This document shows, piece after piece, positions 7,145 to 16,032 of a stretch of DNA of 64,000 bases (position 1 is the first letter of the stretch; each line of letters starts with the position of its first letter). The notes below the pieces were generated by a model. That model saw nothing but the letters and a program-made list of their open reading frames with translations. It searched no databases and was not told the origin of the DNA. The stretch comes from Gaetbulibacter_A aestuarii (GTDB taxonomy: Bacteria; Bacteroidota; Bacteroidia; Flavobacteriales; Flavobacteriaceae), in the NCBI RefSeq assembly GCF_039537665.1, contig NZ_BAABAY010000002.1, positions 186,001 to 250,000 of the forward strand, in the 5' to 3' direction. The position numbers and the translations under genes are program-made.

Positions 7145-9643
7145 TTAGATCTTTATTTGTCTTAACCTTAAGGCATTAGTGATTACAGAAACCGAACTAA
7201 AACTCATGGCAAGTGCGGCGATCATCGGAGATAATAAAATCCCAAAAACCGGAAACAATACACCGGCTGCAACCGGCACGCCAATGGTGTTGTAGATTAG
7301 AGCGAAAAATAAATTTTGTTTGATGTTTTTCATCACGGATTCACTCAGATTCCTCGCCTTAACAATACCATGTAAATCGCCTTTTACCAGAGTGATCATG
7401 GCACTTTCAATAGCAACGTCTGTACCTGTTCCCATGGCAATGCCAACATCACTTTTGGCCAAAGCGGGAGCATCGTTAATACCATCGCCGGCCATCGCAA
7501 CAACCTTGCCTTGATTCTGAAGGTATTCAACCTCATTTAATTTATCTTCCGGGAGCATATGAGCTTTAAAATCTGAAAGATGCACCTCGGAAGCGACAGC
7601 CTGAGCGGTTTCTTTGTTGTCGCCGGTGAGCATAATGACATTAATACCATGATCCTGAAGTGTTTTAATAGCTTTTGCACTTGATGATTTTATTTTATCT
7701 GAAATAACTATATAGCCAACAACGGCGGTATCGATGGCCAAATAGGAAACCGTTTTAACTTGCTCTTGAAATTTTCTGGTAACCTTGGTTATATTATCAG
7801 TGAGTTTCGCTCCAACTTGTTCCATCATTTTTGAATTCCCAAACGCTATTTTTTTATTCTGAATTTTCGCTGTGACACCTTTTCCGGTTACTGCACTGAA
7901 GGTTTCGGTTTTTAAAATGGTCATGTTTTTCTCTTTTCCATAATTTAAAATGGCTTCAGCCAGAGGGTGTTCACTATTACTACTTATGGAAACCATAAAT
8001 TTTAGGATCTGAGCTTCATCTGATTGATCACCAAAAACGCCCACTTTTTCTACGGAAGGATTACCTTCTGTAATCGTTCCGGTTTTATCAATGATCAAAG
8101 TGTCAACCTGTTTCATTTTTTCCAAAGCATCTGCATTTTTTATCAAAACACCATTTTGAGCCCCTTTACCAACACCAACCATAACAGACATCGGTGTGGC
8201 TAAACCCAGAGCACACGGACAGGCAATGATCAAAACGGCAATGGCATTCACAAAGGCGTATACATAAACGGGTTCCGGTCCATAGATGGCCCAAACAATG
8301 AAAGTTATTATGGAAATGATCACAACAATGGGAACAAAATATGCGGAAACCTTATCCGCTAACTTCTGAATTGGAGCGCGACTTCGGCTCGCCGTATTCA
8401 CCATGTCGATAATTTGAGACAACAACGTATCGCTGCCTACTTTTTCGGCTTTCATTAAAAAGCTTTGATTGCCGTTTATGGTTCCACTATTTACATTATC
8501 ACCTATGGATTTACTTACCGGTAATGGTTCACCTGTGATCATGGATTCATCAATAGAGGTAGAACCCTCCGTTATTTTACCATCTACAGGTATCTTTTCT
8601 CCCGGTTTTACTTTTAGAATATCATGAATTTCAATCTGATCAATAGATACAACATGGTCTGTACCATCTACGACTTTAGTGGCTTTATTAGGAGCCAATT
8701 GCAATAAGGCTTTCACTGCCGAATTTGTTTTACTGTGCGCCCGAGCCTCCAAAACCTGCCCTAAAAGCACCAGAGTTAAAATAACTGTAGCGGCTTCAAA
8801 ATACACATGAACTGCTCCAGAATCCGTTTTGAACTGTGCCGGAAAAAAATCCGGAAAAAACAATCCGAAAACACTAAAAATCCAGGCTACACCAGAGCCC
8901 ATTCCAATAAGTGTGAACATGTTAAGGTTCCAGGTTTTTATACTTTTATAAGCACGCTCAAAAAACATCCAGGTCGCATAAAATACTACCGGAAGTGATA
9001 AGGCAAATTGTACCCAGTTCCAGTAGGTTTGCTTCATTAATAAAAATAAAGGATTTGGTTTTAGCATATCGCTCATAGCGATCAGGAAAATGGGTAATGT
9101 AAAGCCCACAGCGATTTTAAATTTTTTAAGCAAAGCTTTATAGCTTTTTTCTTCAGCTGAGCTATCCGCTTTTTTAGGAACCAGATCCATACCGCAAATA
9201 GGGCAGGCACCCGGGGCGTCTTTTACAATTTCGGGATGCATTGGGCAGGTCCATTGTTGTTTATTTTGTAAAGTTGAGGTTTGCTCTTCAACTAAAGGCA
9301 TACCGCATACAGGACAATCACCAGGTTTATTATAGGTTTTATCAGCTTCGCAATGCATCGGGCAATAAAAAACACCTGTTCCGCTATTATTGTTGGTAGT
9401 TGAAGGTTCTATATCGCCTTGATGATGATCGTCTAAATGATGAATACTGTATGTCCCACCATCATCTTGAAGGGCTTTTTGAAATTTTTCCAAAGGAATA
9501 TGAGAGTCCATGGTAATGGTTGCTTCTGCTTTCGATAGATCAACGTTTACCTCTTTGACGCCTTCAACTTTTGAAAGTACATCTTCAACATGATTTCGGC
9601 AACCATAACAGGTCATTCCATGTATATGATAAGAATGTGTCAT
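7145..9643 (-). CDS. copA: Copper-translocating P-type ATPase with HMA and two HMBD modules
   Basis: P1B-type ATPase of 832 residues, exporting Cu+ from the cytoplasm. From the N-terminus: an HMA domain with GMTCYGC (Cys12, Cys15); two heavy-metal-binding modules, CPMHCEA...CPVCGMPLV (about 94-118) and CPMHPEI...CPICGMDLV (about 133-155); transmembrane helices; TGE (371-373); the ion-path motif CPC (475-477); phosphorylation motif DKTGT (Asp519); SEHPLAEA; and the TGDNKETA and GDGINDAPAL hinge. The C-terminal helices carry YNTIGVPVAAG and SMSFSSVSV-like blocks of the copper branch. A methyltransferase gene ends 16 nt upstream. Confidence 0.93.
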   Translation of the reverse strand: MTHSYHIHGMTCYGCRNHVEDVLSKVEGVKEVNVDLSKAEATITMDSHIPLEKFQKALQDDGGTYSIHHLDDHHQGDIEPSTTNNNSGTGVFYCPMHCEADKTYNKPGDCPVCGMPLVEEQTSTLQNKQQWTCPMHPEIVKDAPGACPICGMDLVPKKADSSAEEKSYKALLKKFKIAVGFTLPIFLIAMSDMLKPNPLFLLMKQTYWNWVQFALSLPVVFYATWMFFERAYKSIKTWNLNMFTLIGMGSGVAWIFSVFGLFFPDFFPAQFKTDSGAVHVYFEAATVILTLVLLGQVLEARAHSKTNSAVKALLQLAPNKATKVVDGTDHVVSIDQIEIHDILKVKPGEKIPVDGKITEGSTSIDESMITGEPLPVSKSIGDNVNSGTINGNQSFLMKAEKVGSDTLLSQIIDMVNTASRSRAPIQKLADKVSAYFVPIVVIISIITFIVWAIYGPEPVYVYAFVNAIAVLIIACPCALGLATPMSVMVGVGKGAQNGVLIKNADALEKMKQVDTLIIDKTGTITEGNPSVEKVGVFGDQSDEAQILKFMVSISSNSEHPLAEAILNYGKEKNMTILKTETFSAVTGKGVTAKIQNKKIAFGNSKMMEQVGAKLTDNITKVTRKFQEQVKTVSYLAIDTAVVGYIVISDKIKSSSAKAIKTLQDHGINVIMLTGDNKETAQAVASEVHLSDFKAHMLPEDKLNEVEYLQNQGKVVAMAGDGINDAPALAKSDVGIAMGTGTDVAIESAMITLVKGDLHGIVKARNLSESVMKNIKQNLFFALIYNTIGVPVAAGVLFPVFGILLSPMIAALAMSFSSVSVITNALRLRQIKI

Positions 9644-9659
9644 TATTTTTATTTGAATT

Positions 9660-10316
9660 TTAGTGTGGTTTACCTGTGCCCCAATAATTGTAACTCGCCG
9701 GCTTCCAACCGGGAATATACATCTCAGTTAAGGTCTCAAGTTTAAAACCATTTTCCCTTATGATTTTAGGAATGTCTTTATTTAAACGGCAGCCGCCTCC
9801 AAGCCGACTCCAAATAGGGTTTATCCTTTTTTGCCATTTTTCTACGGCTTTATCGGGGGCTTTTCCATGTTCGCAAAAAATCAGCGAACCCCGCGGTTTT
9901 AATACGCGGCGTATTTCTTCAAAAGTGCTCTCTAATTCTGTAATCGAACACAAGGTGTAGGTTAATACAACCGAGTCGAAACTGTTGTTGTCTTCAGGAA
10001 TATTTTCGGCGGAAGCCTGAACAAAATCAAAATCAAATGCCAAAGTTTCCGTATTTTCCTGATGCATATCCCAGATTTCCTGAGCAGGATCGATAGCCAG
10101 TAGGTGTTTTACTTTTGCAGGATCGTAGTAAGGTAAATTTAACCCGGATCCGATGCCAATTTCCAGAACATTTCCGGTGGCTAAGGGCACAACTTTTTCC
10201 CGCTGACGTCTGTTGGGTTTTTGCTTACACGCCCAGTCAATTATTTTGGGTAATACATATGTGTTATAGAGTCCCATAATTAAAGATAGAACCGTTTGAA
10301 TAAAACGAAATTCCAT
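9660..10316 (-). CDS. Class I SAM-dependent methyltransferase
   Basis: A 218-residue methyltransferase with motif I VLEIGIGSGLNLPYY (about 50-64), an acidic post-motif II position at LLAIDPAQ, DSVVLTYTLCSI and the LKPRGSLIFCEHG block. A hydrophobic N-terminus suggests membrane association. It is of the UbiE-like/METTL7-like group; the acceptor is unknown. It sits directly upstream of copA on the same strand, so it is probably co-transcribed with copper export. No regulator or copper chaperone lies next to it. Confidence 0.85.
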   Translation of the reverse strand: MEFRFIQTVLSLIMGLYNTYVLPKIIDWACKQKPNRRQREKVVPLATGNVLEIGIGSGLNLPYYDPAKVKHLLAIDPAQEIWDMHQENTETLAFDFDFVQASAENIPEDNNSFDSVVLTYTLCSITELESTFEEIRRVLKPRGSLIFCEHGKAPDKAVEKWQKRINPIWSRLGGGCRLNKDIPKIIRENGFKLETLTEMYIPGWKPASYNYWGTGKPH

Positions 10317-10388
10317 ATCTAATTTACGAAATTACGCGGAACTACCTGGTTTAATCAGGCTATTTTCCAGAGGGGAGAGTAAATCTTT

Positions 10389-11513
10389 TTAGTTTGAAAA
10401 TAGTTCTGCTAATTTACTGTCCAGAGCCTCGCCATGAAGATCTTTAGCAATAATTACCCCATCATCATTTACAAGGAAATTTTTGGGTAAGGCTGTAATT
10501 CCGTAATTGGCGCAAATCGGGTTGGAGTACCAATCCAGTGTGGATACATTCACCCAGGTTCGTTGGTCTTGTTCAATGGCGCTTTTCCAACGATTTTTAT
10601 CGCGTTCTACGGCATAGCCGAAGATGTTAAAGCCTTGATCGTGGTATTGACCATATACTTGTACGAGTTGCGTTGCTTCGGAGCGGCAAGGTCCGCACCA
10701 ACTTCCCCAGAAATCGATCAGTGTATATTTTCCAAGATTTTTATCGAGAGGTTGGAGTGTTCCTGACGAATCAGGAGCTAAGATATTAGCCACTTTTCCG
10801 CCCACGGCAACCTGTTCCATGATTTTAACTTTTTTCTGGATGCGTTTTGTAATATCCAAACCGGGATGTTCTTTAGCAAATTGAGTAGCCAACGATTTGT
10901 AAAATTCCAGGTCTTTATCCCCATTCCAACGCAAGGTAGTTGGATAAATAGCCAAAGAAGTTCCCATAGGCTTTACTGCGTTTATCAGGGTATCGCGATA
11001 GGAAGCTTCAGCATGTTCAACCCGTTTTCCTAAAGTTGCAATTTTTTCAGCATTTTCCGGTTTTTTTTGTCTGAGTAACTGATATAATTGTCCACGTAAA
11101 GGATACACTTTTGTTTGCAGAACTTTGGCTCTAAAAGCTTCATAATCTTCAAATAATTTTGTGTCTGGAGATCCCGTAATGTCGTAACCATCAGTTGCTT
11201 TCGGTGTGATAATTATATCTTGAAGGGAATCAGCAATTATATCAATAGTAGTAGAATCATTCACTTTTAAGTTGTAATAATGGGGCTGTAATTTATAGGT
11301 TTCATAAAAAGTGCCATCCGGATTTACTTGAAGGGTATCTACAGGTTCAAATTTTTTCTGAGAAAGGTCTGTAGCCTGATACAACACCACGCCTTCTGAC
11401 GAAGGGTTATTAAGAGTTCCGCTTAAAGAAAACACATAGTCCTTGGTTTCGTTTTTACAGGAGAAAAAAATAAGTAAAATGAGGGCTATAATTTGAAATT
11501 TTTTAGTGTACAT
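10389..11513 (-). CDS. TlpA-family lipoprotein with DUF4369-like N-terminal domain
   Basis: A 374-residue envelope thiol-disulfide oxidoreductase. Lipobox FFSC (Cys19); a beta-rich DUF4369-like domain at about 27-120 (FSLSGTLNNP, VNPDGTFYETYKL); a helical linker; then a C-terminal thioredoxin domain with IDFWGSWCGPC (Cys273, Cys276) and the cis-Pro segment ITALPKNFLV. Its start is 5 nt from the stop of the cupin gene upstream, and a haem-c lipoprotein gene begins the unit, consistent with a role near cytochrome c chemistry, though the true substrate is unknown. Confidence 0.88.
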   Translation of the reverse strand: MYTKKFQIIALILLIFFSCKNETKDYVFSLSGTLNNPSSEGVVLYQATDLSQKKFEPVDTLQVNPDGTFYETYKLQPHYYNLKVNDSTTIDIIADSLQDIIITPKATDGYDITGSPDTKLFEDYEAFRAKVLQTKVYPLRGQLYQLLRQKKPENAEKIATLGKRVEHAEASYRDTLINAVKPMGTSLAIYPTTLRWNGDKDLEFYKSLATQFAKEHPGLDITKRIQKKVKIMEQVAVGGKVANILAPDSSGTLQPLDKNLGKYTLIDFWGSWCGPCRSEATQLVQVYGQYHDQGFNIFGYAVERDKNRWKSAIEQDQRTWVNVSTLDWYSNPICANYGITALPKNFLVNDDGVIIAKDLHGEALDSKLAELFSN

Positions 11514-11518
11514 GAGTT

Positions 11519-11878
11519 CTAGTTTTTTAGTTCAACACTAATAAGATGGATGTCTGCTGAACCTACATTTTCAAGGGTGTGCGGTGGAAGCGGTTCGGAC
11601 CACAAGGCGGTATGTAACTTGGGAGGTGATTCCAGATTTCGCGAGTCTAAAACAACCTGATCATTTTCATCGCGACGTACAAAGTCTGACCAGCTTAAAA
11701 TATAATAGGTTGCCGGCCATTTATGGGTATGCACCTTGGTGATATCTCCAGGTTTTATAAGCGTGTCTAAAACTCGAACGGAATCATTTTCTAATAGGAG
11801 TTTATGATGCTCAGGTGCTGCCTTTAATGCATCCAGTGATTCAGGCCAATTCCAGTTATTTTTGGTTTCGTTTTTCAT
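11519..11878 (-). CDS. Small cupin-domain protein
   Basis: A 119-residue single-domain cupin without signal peptide. The core reads DITKVHTHKWPATYYIL, with the His pair of the cupin metal site, and closes with LPPHTLENVGSADIHLISVEL. It may bind a metal or act as a sensor; no substrate can be assigned. It lies between the haem-c lipoprotein gene (4 nt upstream) and the TlpA-family gene (5 nt downstream), so the three are very likely one transcript. Confidence 0.82.
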   Translation of the reverse strand: MKNETKNNWNWPESLDALKAAPEHHKLLLENDSVRVLDTLIKPGDITKVHTHKWPATYYILSWSDFVRRDENDQVVLDSRNLESPPKLHTALWSEPLPPHTLENVGSADIHLISVELKN

Positions 11879-11882
11879 TCGA

Positions 11883-12266
11883 TTAGTTTGGCATCCCTTG
11901 TGTAACCCAATCTTTCATCAATTTTAATTCAGCTTCGGTTAACGGATCCTTTTTCATTTTAAAAGGCATAAATTCTTTGTCAGTTGTAGGAAGCTGAACT
12001 CTATGAAGAATATCATCAATATTTTTCTTTACGGCTGCATAGGTATCGAGAAATTTCTTTTTACCCTTGTCAGGAAAATGGCAGGGTGTGCATTTAAGTT
12101 CCATTAAAGGAGCAATATCATTTTGATAGGTTACAGGATTTTCGAAGGTTTTAGCTTCACTGGTCATTGTAGCTGTTTGTTTGGCCTTGCAATGTTGCAA
12201 ACTCAAGAGTAGGAGTAGAAGTCCAAGAGGATACAGGGGTTTTGCAGAAGTATTTTGTTGATTCAT
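11883..12266 (-). CDS. Haem-c-binding lipoprotein (class I cytochrome c-like)
   Basis: A 127-residue protein with a hydrophobic N-terminus ending LSLQHC (Cys26, probable lipidation), then a short cytochrome c-like domain with the haem-attachment motif CTPCH (Cys59, Cys62, His63). Met100 or Met104 (KEFMPFKMKKDPL) could be the sixth ligand, and the C-terminal helix LTEAELKLMKDWVTQGMP is typical of the family. First gene of a three-gene minus-strand unit with a cupin and a TlpA-type oxidoreductase. Electron-transfer partners are unknown. Confidence 0.87.
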   Translation of the reverse strand: MNQQNTSAKPLYPLGLLLLLLSLQHCKAKQTATMTSEAKTFENPVTYQNDIAPLMELKCTPCHFPDKGKKKFLDTYAAVKKNIDDILHRVQLPTTDKEFMPFKMKKDPLTEAELKLMKDWVTQGMPN

Positions 12267-12528
12267 TTGCGATTATTTTGGTTGATGTTTGTTTCGAAAC
12301 CTACTTTAACTTCAATTAGAGAAAAATAAAAATTAGAGCATCACAGGTTTTACTTTCGTCTCTAAGATACAAAATGCCCGGGTAAAAATTTATAATCACT
12401 TTTTGCATTCTTAATTTGAATAGCTAAGAATTCTCATTTTTAATGATCCAGGTCATTTTAAATCCCTACTGAATGATATACCTTTTTGGGTTAGTTTAAT
12501 ACAATGTTCAACCTATAAAATAACTATT

Positions 12529-12957
12529 ATGAAAACCTTAATAATGATTATTTCAATTTCGGGATTATTACTTTTTAATAGTTGTGCTCAAAAACCTGAC
12601 ACGGCACAACTTCTTGAAAACGAAAATACGAGACAAGAGATTTTTCAGAATATCGTGGATAACCATGATTATATGATGTCTTTTATGAATACGATGCAAA
12701 GCAGTGAACATGCCATGGGTATGATGCAAGGTAATCATATGATGATGGGCAACATGATGCGTGGTGGCGGTATGCATACCATGATGAAGGACAGTACGAT
12801 GATGAAAAGTATGATGACTCAAATGTTGACCAACAAAGCGATGATGACCCATATGATGCAAATGATGCACAATAGAGGGATGATGAGTAACGATTGTATG
12901 GAAAACACCTTGAATATGATGAGATCTAATATGATGAATAGCTCAAATAACAACTAA
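12529..12957 (+). CDS. Methionine-rich lipoprotein, probable copper binder
   Basis: A 142-residue protein with lipobox LFNSC (Cys19). About 35 of its residues are Met, 33 of them after residue 47, in runs such as MMGNMM, HTMMKD, HMMQMM, mixed with His. Met-rich MxxM clusters bind Cu(I)/Ag(I) in periplasmic copper proteins, and copA lies 2.9 kb away, so sequestration or hand-over of copper at the membrane is likely, but this is inference. A SHOCT protein gene starts 8 nt downstream and itself has Met/His at its N-terminus. Low complexity makes family assignment unreliable. Confidence 0.85.
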   Translation: MKTLIMIISISGLLLFNSCAQKPDTAQLLENENTRQEIFQNIVDNHDYMMSFMNTMQSSEHAMGMMQGNHMMMGNMMRGGGMHTMMKDSTMMKSMMTQMLTNKAMMTHMMQMMHNRGMMSNDCMENTLNMMRSNMMNSSNNN

Positions 12958-12965
12958 TTTTAATT

Positions 12966-13181
12966 ATGATGAATCATTTTTATAATCATATGGGAGGTAT
13001 GCATTTTTGGTGGTGGGTTATTGGTAGTATCATCATAGCATTCGTGTTTGTTACGCTGTTATTTTTTTACTTGAAACCTTCAAAAAATGAAGAGCCTCTG
13101 GAAATTTTAAAGCGGCGGTTTGCCAAAGGGGAAATAAGTCAGGAAGAATTTGAGTCTGCTAAAAAAGTGCTCGACTCCTGA
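12966..13181 (+). CDS. SHOCT-domain small membrane protein
   Basis: A 71-residue protein with a short Met/His-rich N-terminus (MMNHFYNHMGGMHFWWW), one transmembrane helix (about 18-40) and a C-terminal SHOCT motif, EILKRRFAKGEISQEEFE. SHOCT modules are short oligomerisation or targeting segments often placed after membrane helices. It is 8 nt from the Met-rich lipoprotein gene and was probably selected with it; the external Met/His cluster may contact copper. Confidence 0.82.
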   Translation: MMNHFYNHMGGMHFWWWVIGSIIIAFVFVTLLFFYLKPSKNEEPLEILKRRFAKGEISQEEFESAKKVLDS

Positions 13182-13205
13182 AGATAATACTACTATTTAC
13201 AGATT

Positions 13206-14165
13206 TTAATTTCTGTTGAATATACTTAAATTCCATTCGTCATACCAACGCAGTTCCATTTTTCCGGATTCCGTGATAAAAATGGGAAGAAAAACGTATT
13301 GTGAATCAGGATGGCCACCACCATTCCAACGATCTGCCATATAGATATAGGCATCTTTAAAACCGGGAACCTTAAAAATATAACACGGTTGTGAGTTAAA
13401 AGAGTTGTTTTCCAAGTCGTTTATAAACGGACTACCATGGCTCGAATATGGTCCCATAATATTTGTTGCGGTATAATATGTTGCCGGGTTTGGTTTCCAA
13501 CCTGAACATCCACTAGTTAATAAGAAATAAGTATCCCTATATTTAAGGATACCCGGACCTTCACAATGGGCATTAATATCCACGTCATTTTCCGTAAGAC
13601 TCAGGTAATCATCAGCCAGGGCAACCATGCGAATGGTGCGGTTTGTGTGGTCTGCAGCGTAGCCAATGTATGCTTTTTTAGTTTTTGGATCGATGTACAT
13701 TCCAATATCTCGTGATTCATGACCGTTAGGACGAAAATGATCCTTAAGTTCAAAAGGTCCGGTTGGACTTTTACTTACGGCAACTCCCAGTTCGGCGATC
13801 TGATATCTGTTTCCATCATAATGGAACCACATCACATAACGATCATTTTTAGAATCGTAGATTACTTTAGGACGTTCGAAAGTTTCGATAGTATCTTTTT
13901 CAATTACAACACCTTCATTTTTCCAGTTATATAGATCTTTGGAAGAATAACAGGAAGCTCCTCGAGGTTCACCACGATGTTCGCCATACCAATAATACGT
14001 TTTTAAAGAATCGACATAAATTATATTCCCGCCATGACAATCAATGACTTTTCCGTCATCAGCAAGCCAGTCTGCTCCTGGATGGAATCCTGTAAATTTT
14101 GTAGGTGATTGGGAGAAAACCAAAAAAGGTATCCAAAGAAATATAAGGAGAACTGTGCGATTCAT
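13206..14165 (-). CDS. Secreted glycoside hydrolase, GH43-like five-bladed propeller
   Basis: A 319-residue protein with a signal peptide ending near VFSQ (about residue 19). The sequence has the five-bladed propeller pattern of family-43-type hydrolases: HGGNIIYVDSLKTYYWYGE, YSSKDLYNWKNEG, RPKVIYDSKNDRYVMWFH, AHCEGPGILKYRDTYFLLTS and the terminal DSQYVFLP. The Asp and Glu in HGGN/CEGPG blocks are candidate catalytic residues. It may act on galactan- or arabinan-type polymers, but no SusC/SusD pair or other PUL gene is nearby, so the substrate is open. Confidence 0.85.
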   Translation of the reverse strand: MNRTVLLIFLWIPFLVFSQSPTKFTGFHPGADWLADDGKVIDCHGGNIIYVDSLKTYYWYGEHRGEPRGASCYSSKDLYNWKNEGVVIEKDTIETFERPKVIYDSKNDRYVMWFHYDGNRYQIAELGVAVSKSPTGPFELKDHFRPNGHESRDIGMYIDPKTKKAYIGYAADHTNRTIRMVALADDYLSLTENDVDINAHCEGPGILKYRDTYFLLTSGCSGWKPNPATYYTATNIMGPYSSHGSPFINDLENNSFNSQPCYIFKVPGFKDAYIYMADRWNGGGHPDSQYVFLPIFITESGKMELRWYDEWNLSIFNRN

Positions 14166-14241
14166 ATCAAACGTTTACTAAAGTTTTAAACTGTTTACGA
14201 TGTAAAATAGGAAAAACTGAATTAGAAAAAAAATTTTAATA

Positions 14242-14832
14242 TTAAATCGATTTCATCCAACCCGTTAAGCTCAGGCGTTGAATGTTACTAGTAAGAACCT
14301 CATGAGGTAAGTCGCTTCTAAAAAAAACCATCCTACCCGGTACCGGCTGAATAGTAGTTACGACATCGTCAGAAAATAAAAGTAATTCACCACCATCACC
14401 GGGTTGCCATGCTTCGGTTAGGTAAAAAACAATCGAAAATTGGCGTTTATCATCATTCTGGAACTGATCGATATGCTTTTTATAAAAAGAGCCTTGTTCA
14501 TAAACTGCGTATTGAAATTCGAATGAATGAATTCCGGCAAAGCACGTACGATTTAAATGATCTGTAAAGTCATTTATTTTTTGAAGAAATTGTTTTTCAT
14601 ACACATTGGCTTTTGAAGCATCTAGCCAATAAATATGGTCATTTCTAATTTTTTTGATCATCTGAAGATTTTCTTTGTTGCCAATGCCTGCGGAATGAAA
14701 TAGATCATTATCGTAATGCAGAAGTAACGATTTTCGAAGACCAACCAGCTCCTCAGAACTCAACCAGTGGTCTACGGATCCAAAACCTTTTTCCAAAAGG
14801 CCTTCGATCAACGTTTCATATGTTTCAAACAC
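14242..14832 (-). CDS. 2OG-Fe(II) oxygenase, prolyl 4-hydroxylase type
   Basis: A 196-residue protein with the double-stranded beta-helix iron triad: HIDQF (HxD), then a distal His in DLPHEVL, and Arg in QRLSLTGW as the likely 2-oxoglutarate ligand. The FSIVFYLTEAW and PGDGGELLLF blocks match the prolyl-4-hydroxylase alpha-subunit-like family. Cytosolic, no signal. It may hydroxylate a protein side chain (ribosomal proteins are known targets in the family), but nothing here identifies the target. Confidence 0.87.
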   Translation of the reverse strand: MFETYETLIEGLLEKGFGSVDHWLSSEELVGLRKSLLLHYDNDLFHSAGIGNKENLQMIKKIRNDHIYWLDASKANVYEKQFLQKINDFTDHLNRTCFAGIHSFEFQYAVYEQGSFYKKHIDQFQNDDKRQFSIVFYLTEAWQPGDGGELLLFSDDVVTTIQPVPGRMVFFRSDLPHEVLTSNIQRLSLTGWMKSI

Positions 14833-14901
14833 AATTTACACCCTTGTAAATCATATCATTAAAAGGCTCGCGAAAATAGGTAATTTTTGAATATGATTCT
14901 T

Positions 14902-16029
14902 TTATTTTTTCATGAAACGTTTGGAAAGCCAACGCCGAACTGGTTCGTCATAAAGTTTTAATATGGCGTATGAGAGTATAATCATAAAGATTACAAGGCC
15001 TAAACCTGTCCAAAAGCCTATTTCTATCGGGATCTCTTCGGTGATTAGCCAGGCATAGAAAGCGTAAATAAAGGGGTAATGAATGATGTAAATCGGGTAT
15101 GAAATATCTCCCAGAAAGGTACAGACCCTTTCTGAGATCTTATCTTTTATTTCGCCAATAGCTCCCAAATAAATGATTATTGGAAAGATCAGGATTACCG
15201 TTAAAGCATCGTATAAACCATTAACCCAAAGGTTATCATAGCCATCAATCCGAGGGATACATAACATGAGGATAAGGAGTAAACTAGAGATAAAAAAAGT
15301 ACTTCTGGTGCGAACAATTTTAATGGTTCTTCGTAACAACATCCCAGCCATATAAGGAAATAATAAACGTGTGATGCCAATCTGCAATTGTTCGGGTTCT
15401 AAAGACCAACCTCCAATAATATCACCTTGCGGACTACTAACAGCCAGGTGAATTAATGCAATTCCTGCCAATACTACGAAAACTCCTAGAAGAATTTTTG
15501 ATAGTTTTCTCAGGATAAAAGCGTGTAGAATATTTGCAATATATTCGAAAAAGAGCGACCATGCAGGACCATTCAATGGATGCATTTCATTCCAACCGCG
15601 AATATCCATGGAAGGCGGAACAGGAATTAGGGTGTATCCAATAAGTGTTATTAAAATGAGCTGCCAGGTGGAAGTATCCGCTATTTTTGGAAACATGTTG
15701 CTTTCACCAAAATAAAAAAGTAAAGCCCCGATGGTCATACCCATAATGATCATGGGATGTAATCGGATAACACGACGTTTAAAAAAATCTTTGTAGGTCA
15801 TAGTGCTCCAACGATCGTCATAAGCATGGGCCATAACGTAACCTGAGAGCATAAAAAAGAAATCTACTGCCAAATATCCATGGTTAATAATTTGCTTCAC
15901 GTGGTCACCACCGGAATAGAATTCCAAAACATGGAATAAAACCACGACTATCGCAGCCACACCTCTCAGCGCATCTAAAATTTTAAAATGTCGCTTGGAA
16001 TCAACGAAGGCAGAACTCGATTTAACCAT
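14902..16029 (-). CDS. Acyltransferase family 3 (OafA/AT3) membrane protein
   Basis: A 375-residue integral membrane protein with about ten helices. It opens with KILDALRGVAAIVVVLFHVLEF (the AT3 R/H signature, family His in FH), then YLAVDFFFMLSGYVMAHAY, FFKRRVIRLHP and NGPAWSLFFEY, all diagnostic. AT3 enzymes move acyl groups across the membrane onto sugars, peptides or lipids. It begins 3 nt after the dipeptidase gene and near DUF418 and SGNH genes, so it may belong to one acyl-transfer unit. Confidence 0.9.
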   Translation of the reverse strand: MVKSSSAFVDSKRHFKILDALRGVAAIVVVLFHVLEFYSGGDHVKQIINHGYLAVDFFFMLSGYVMAHAYDDRWSTMTYKDFFKRRVIRLHPMIIMGMTIGALLFYFGESNMFPKIADTSTWQLILITLIGYTLIPVPPSMDIRGWNEMHPLNGPAWSLFFEYIANILHAFILRKLSKILLGVFVVLAGIALIHLAVSSPQGDIIGGWSLEPEQLQIGITRLLFPYMAGMLLRRTIKIVRTRSTFFISSLLLILMLCIPRIDGYDNLWVNGLYDALTVILIFPIIIYLGAIGEIKDKISERVCTFLGDISYPIYIIHYPFIYAFYAWLITEEIPIEIGFWTGLGLVIFMIILSYAILKLYDEPVRRWLSKRFMKK

Positions 16030-16032
16030 CTT

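Noticed and set aside
12568..12870. His-rich open frame on the minus strand
   Set aside because: It is the complement of the Met-rich protein gene: ATG codons read as CAT (His). No start context, and the plus strand has the lipobox and operon partner.
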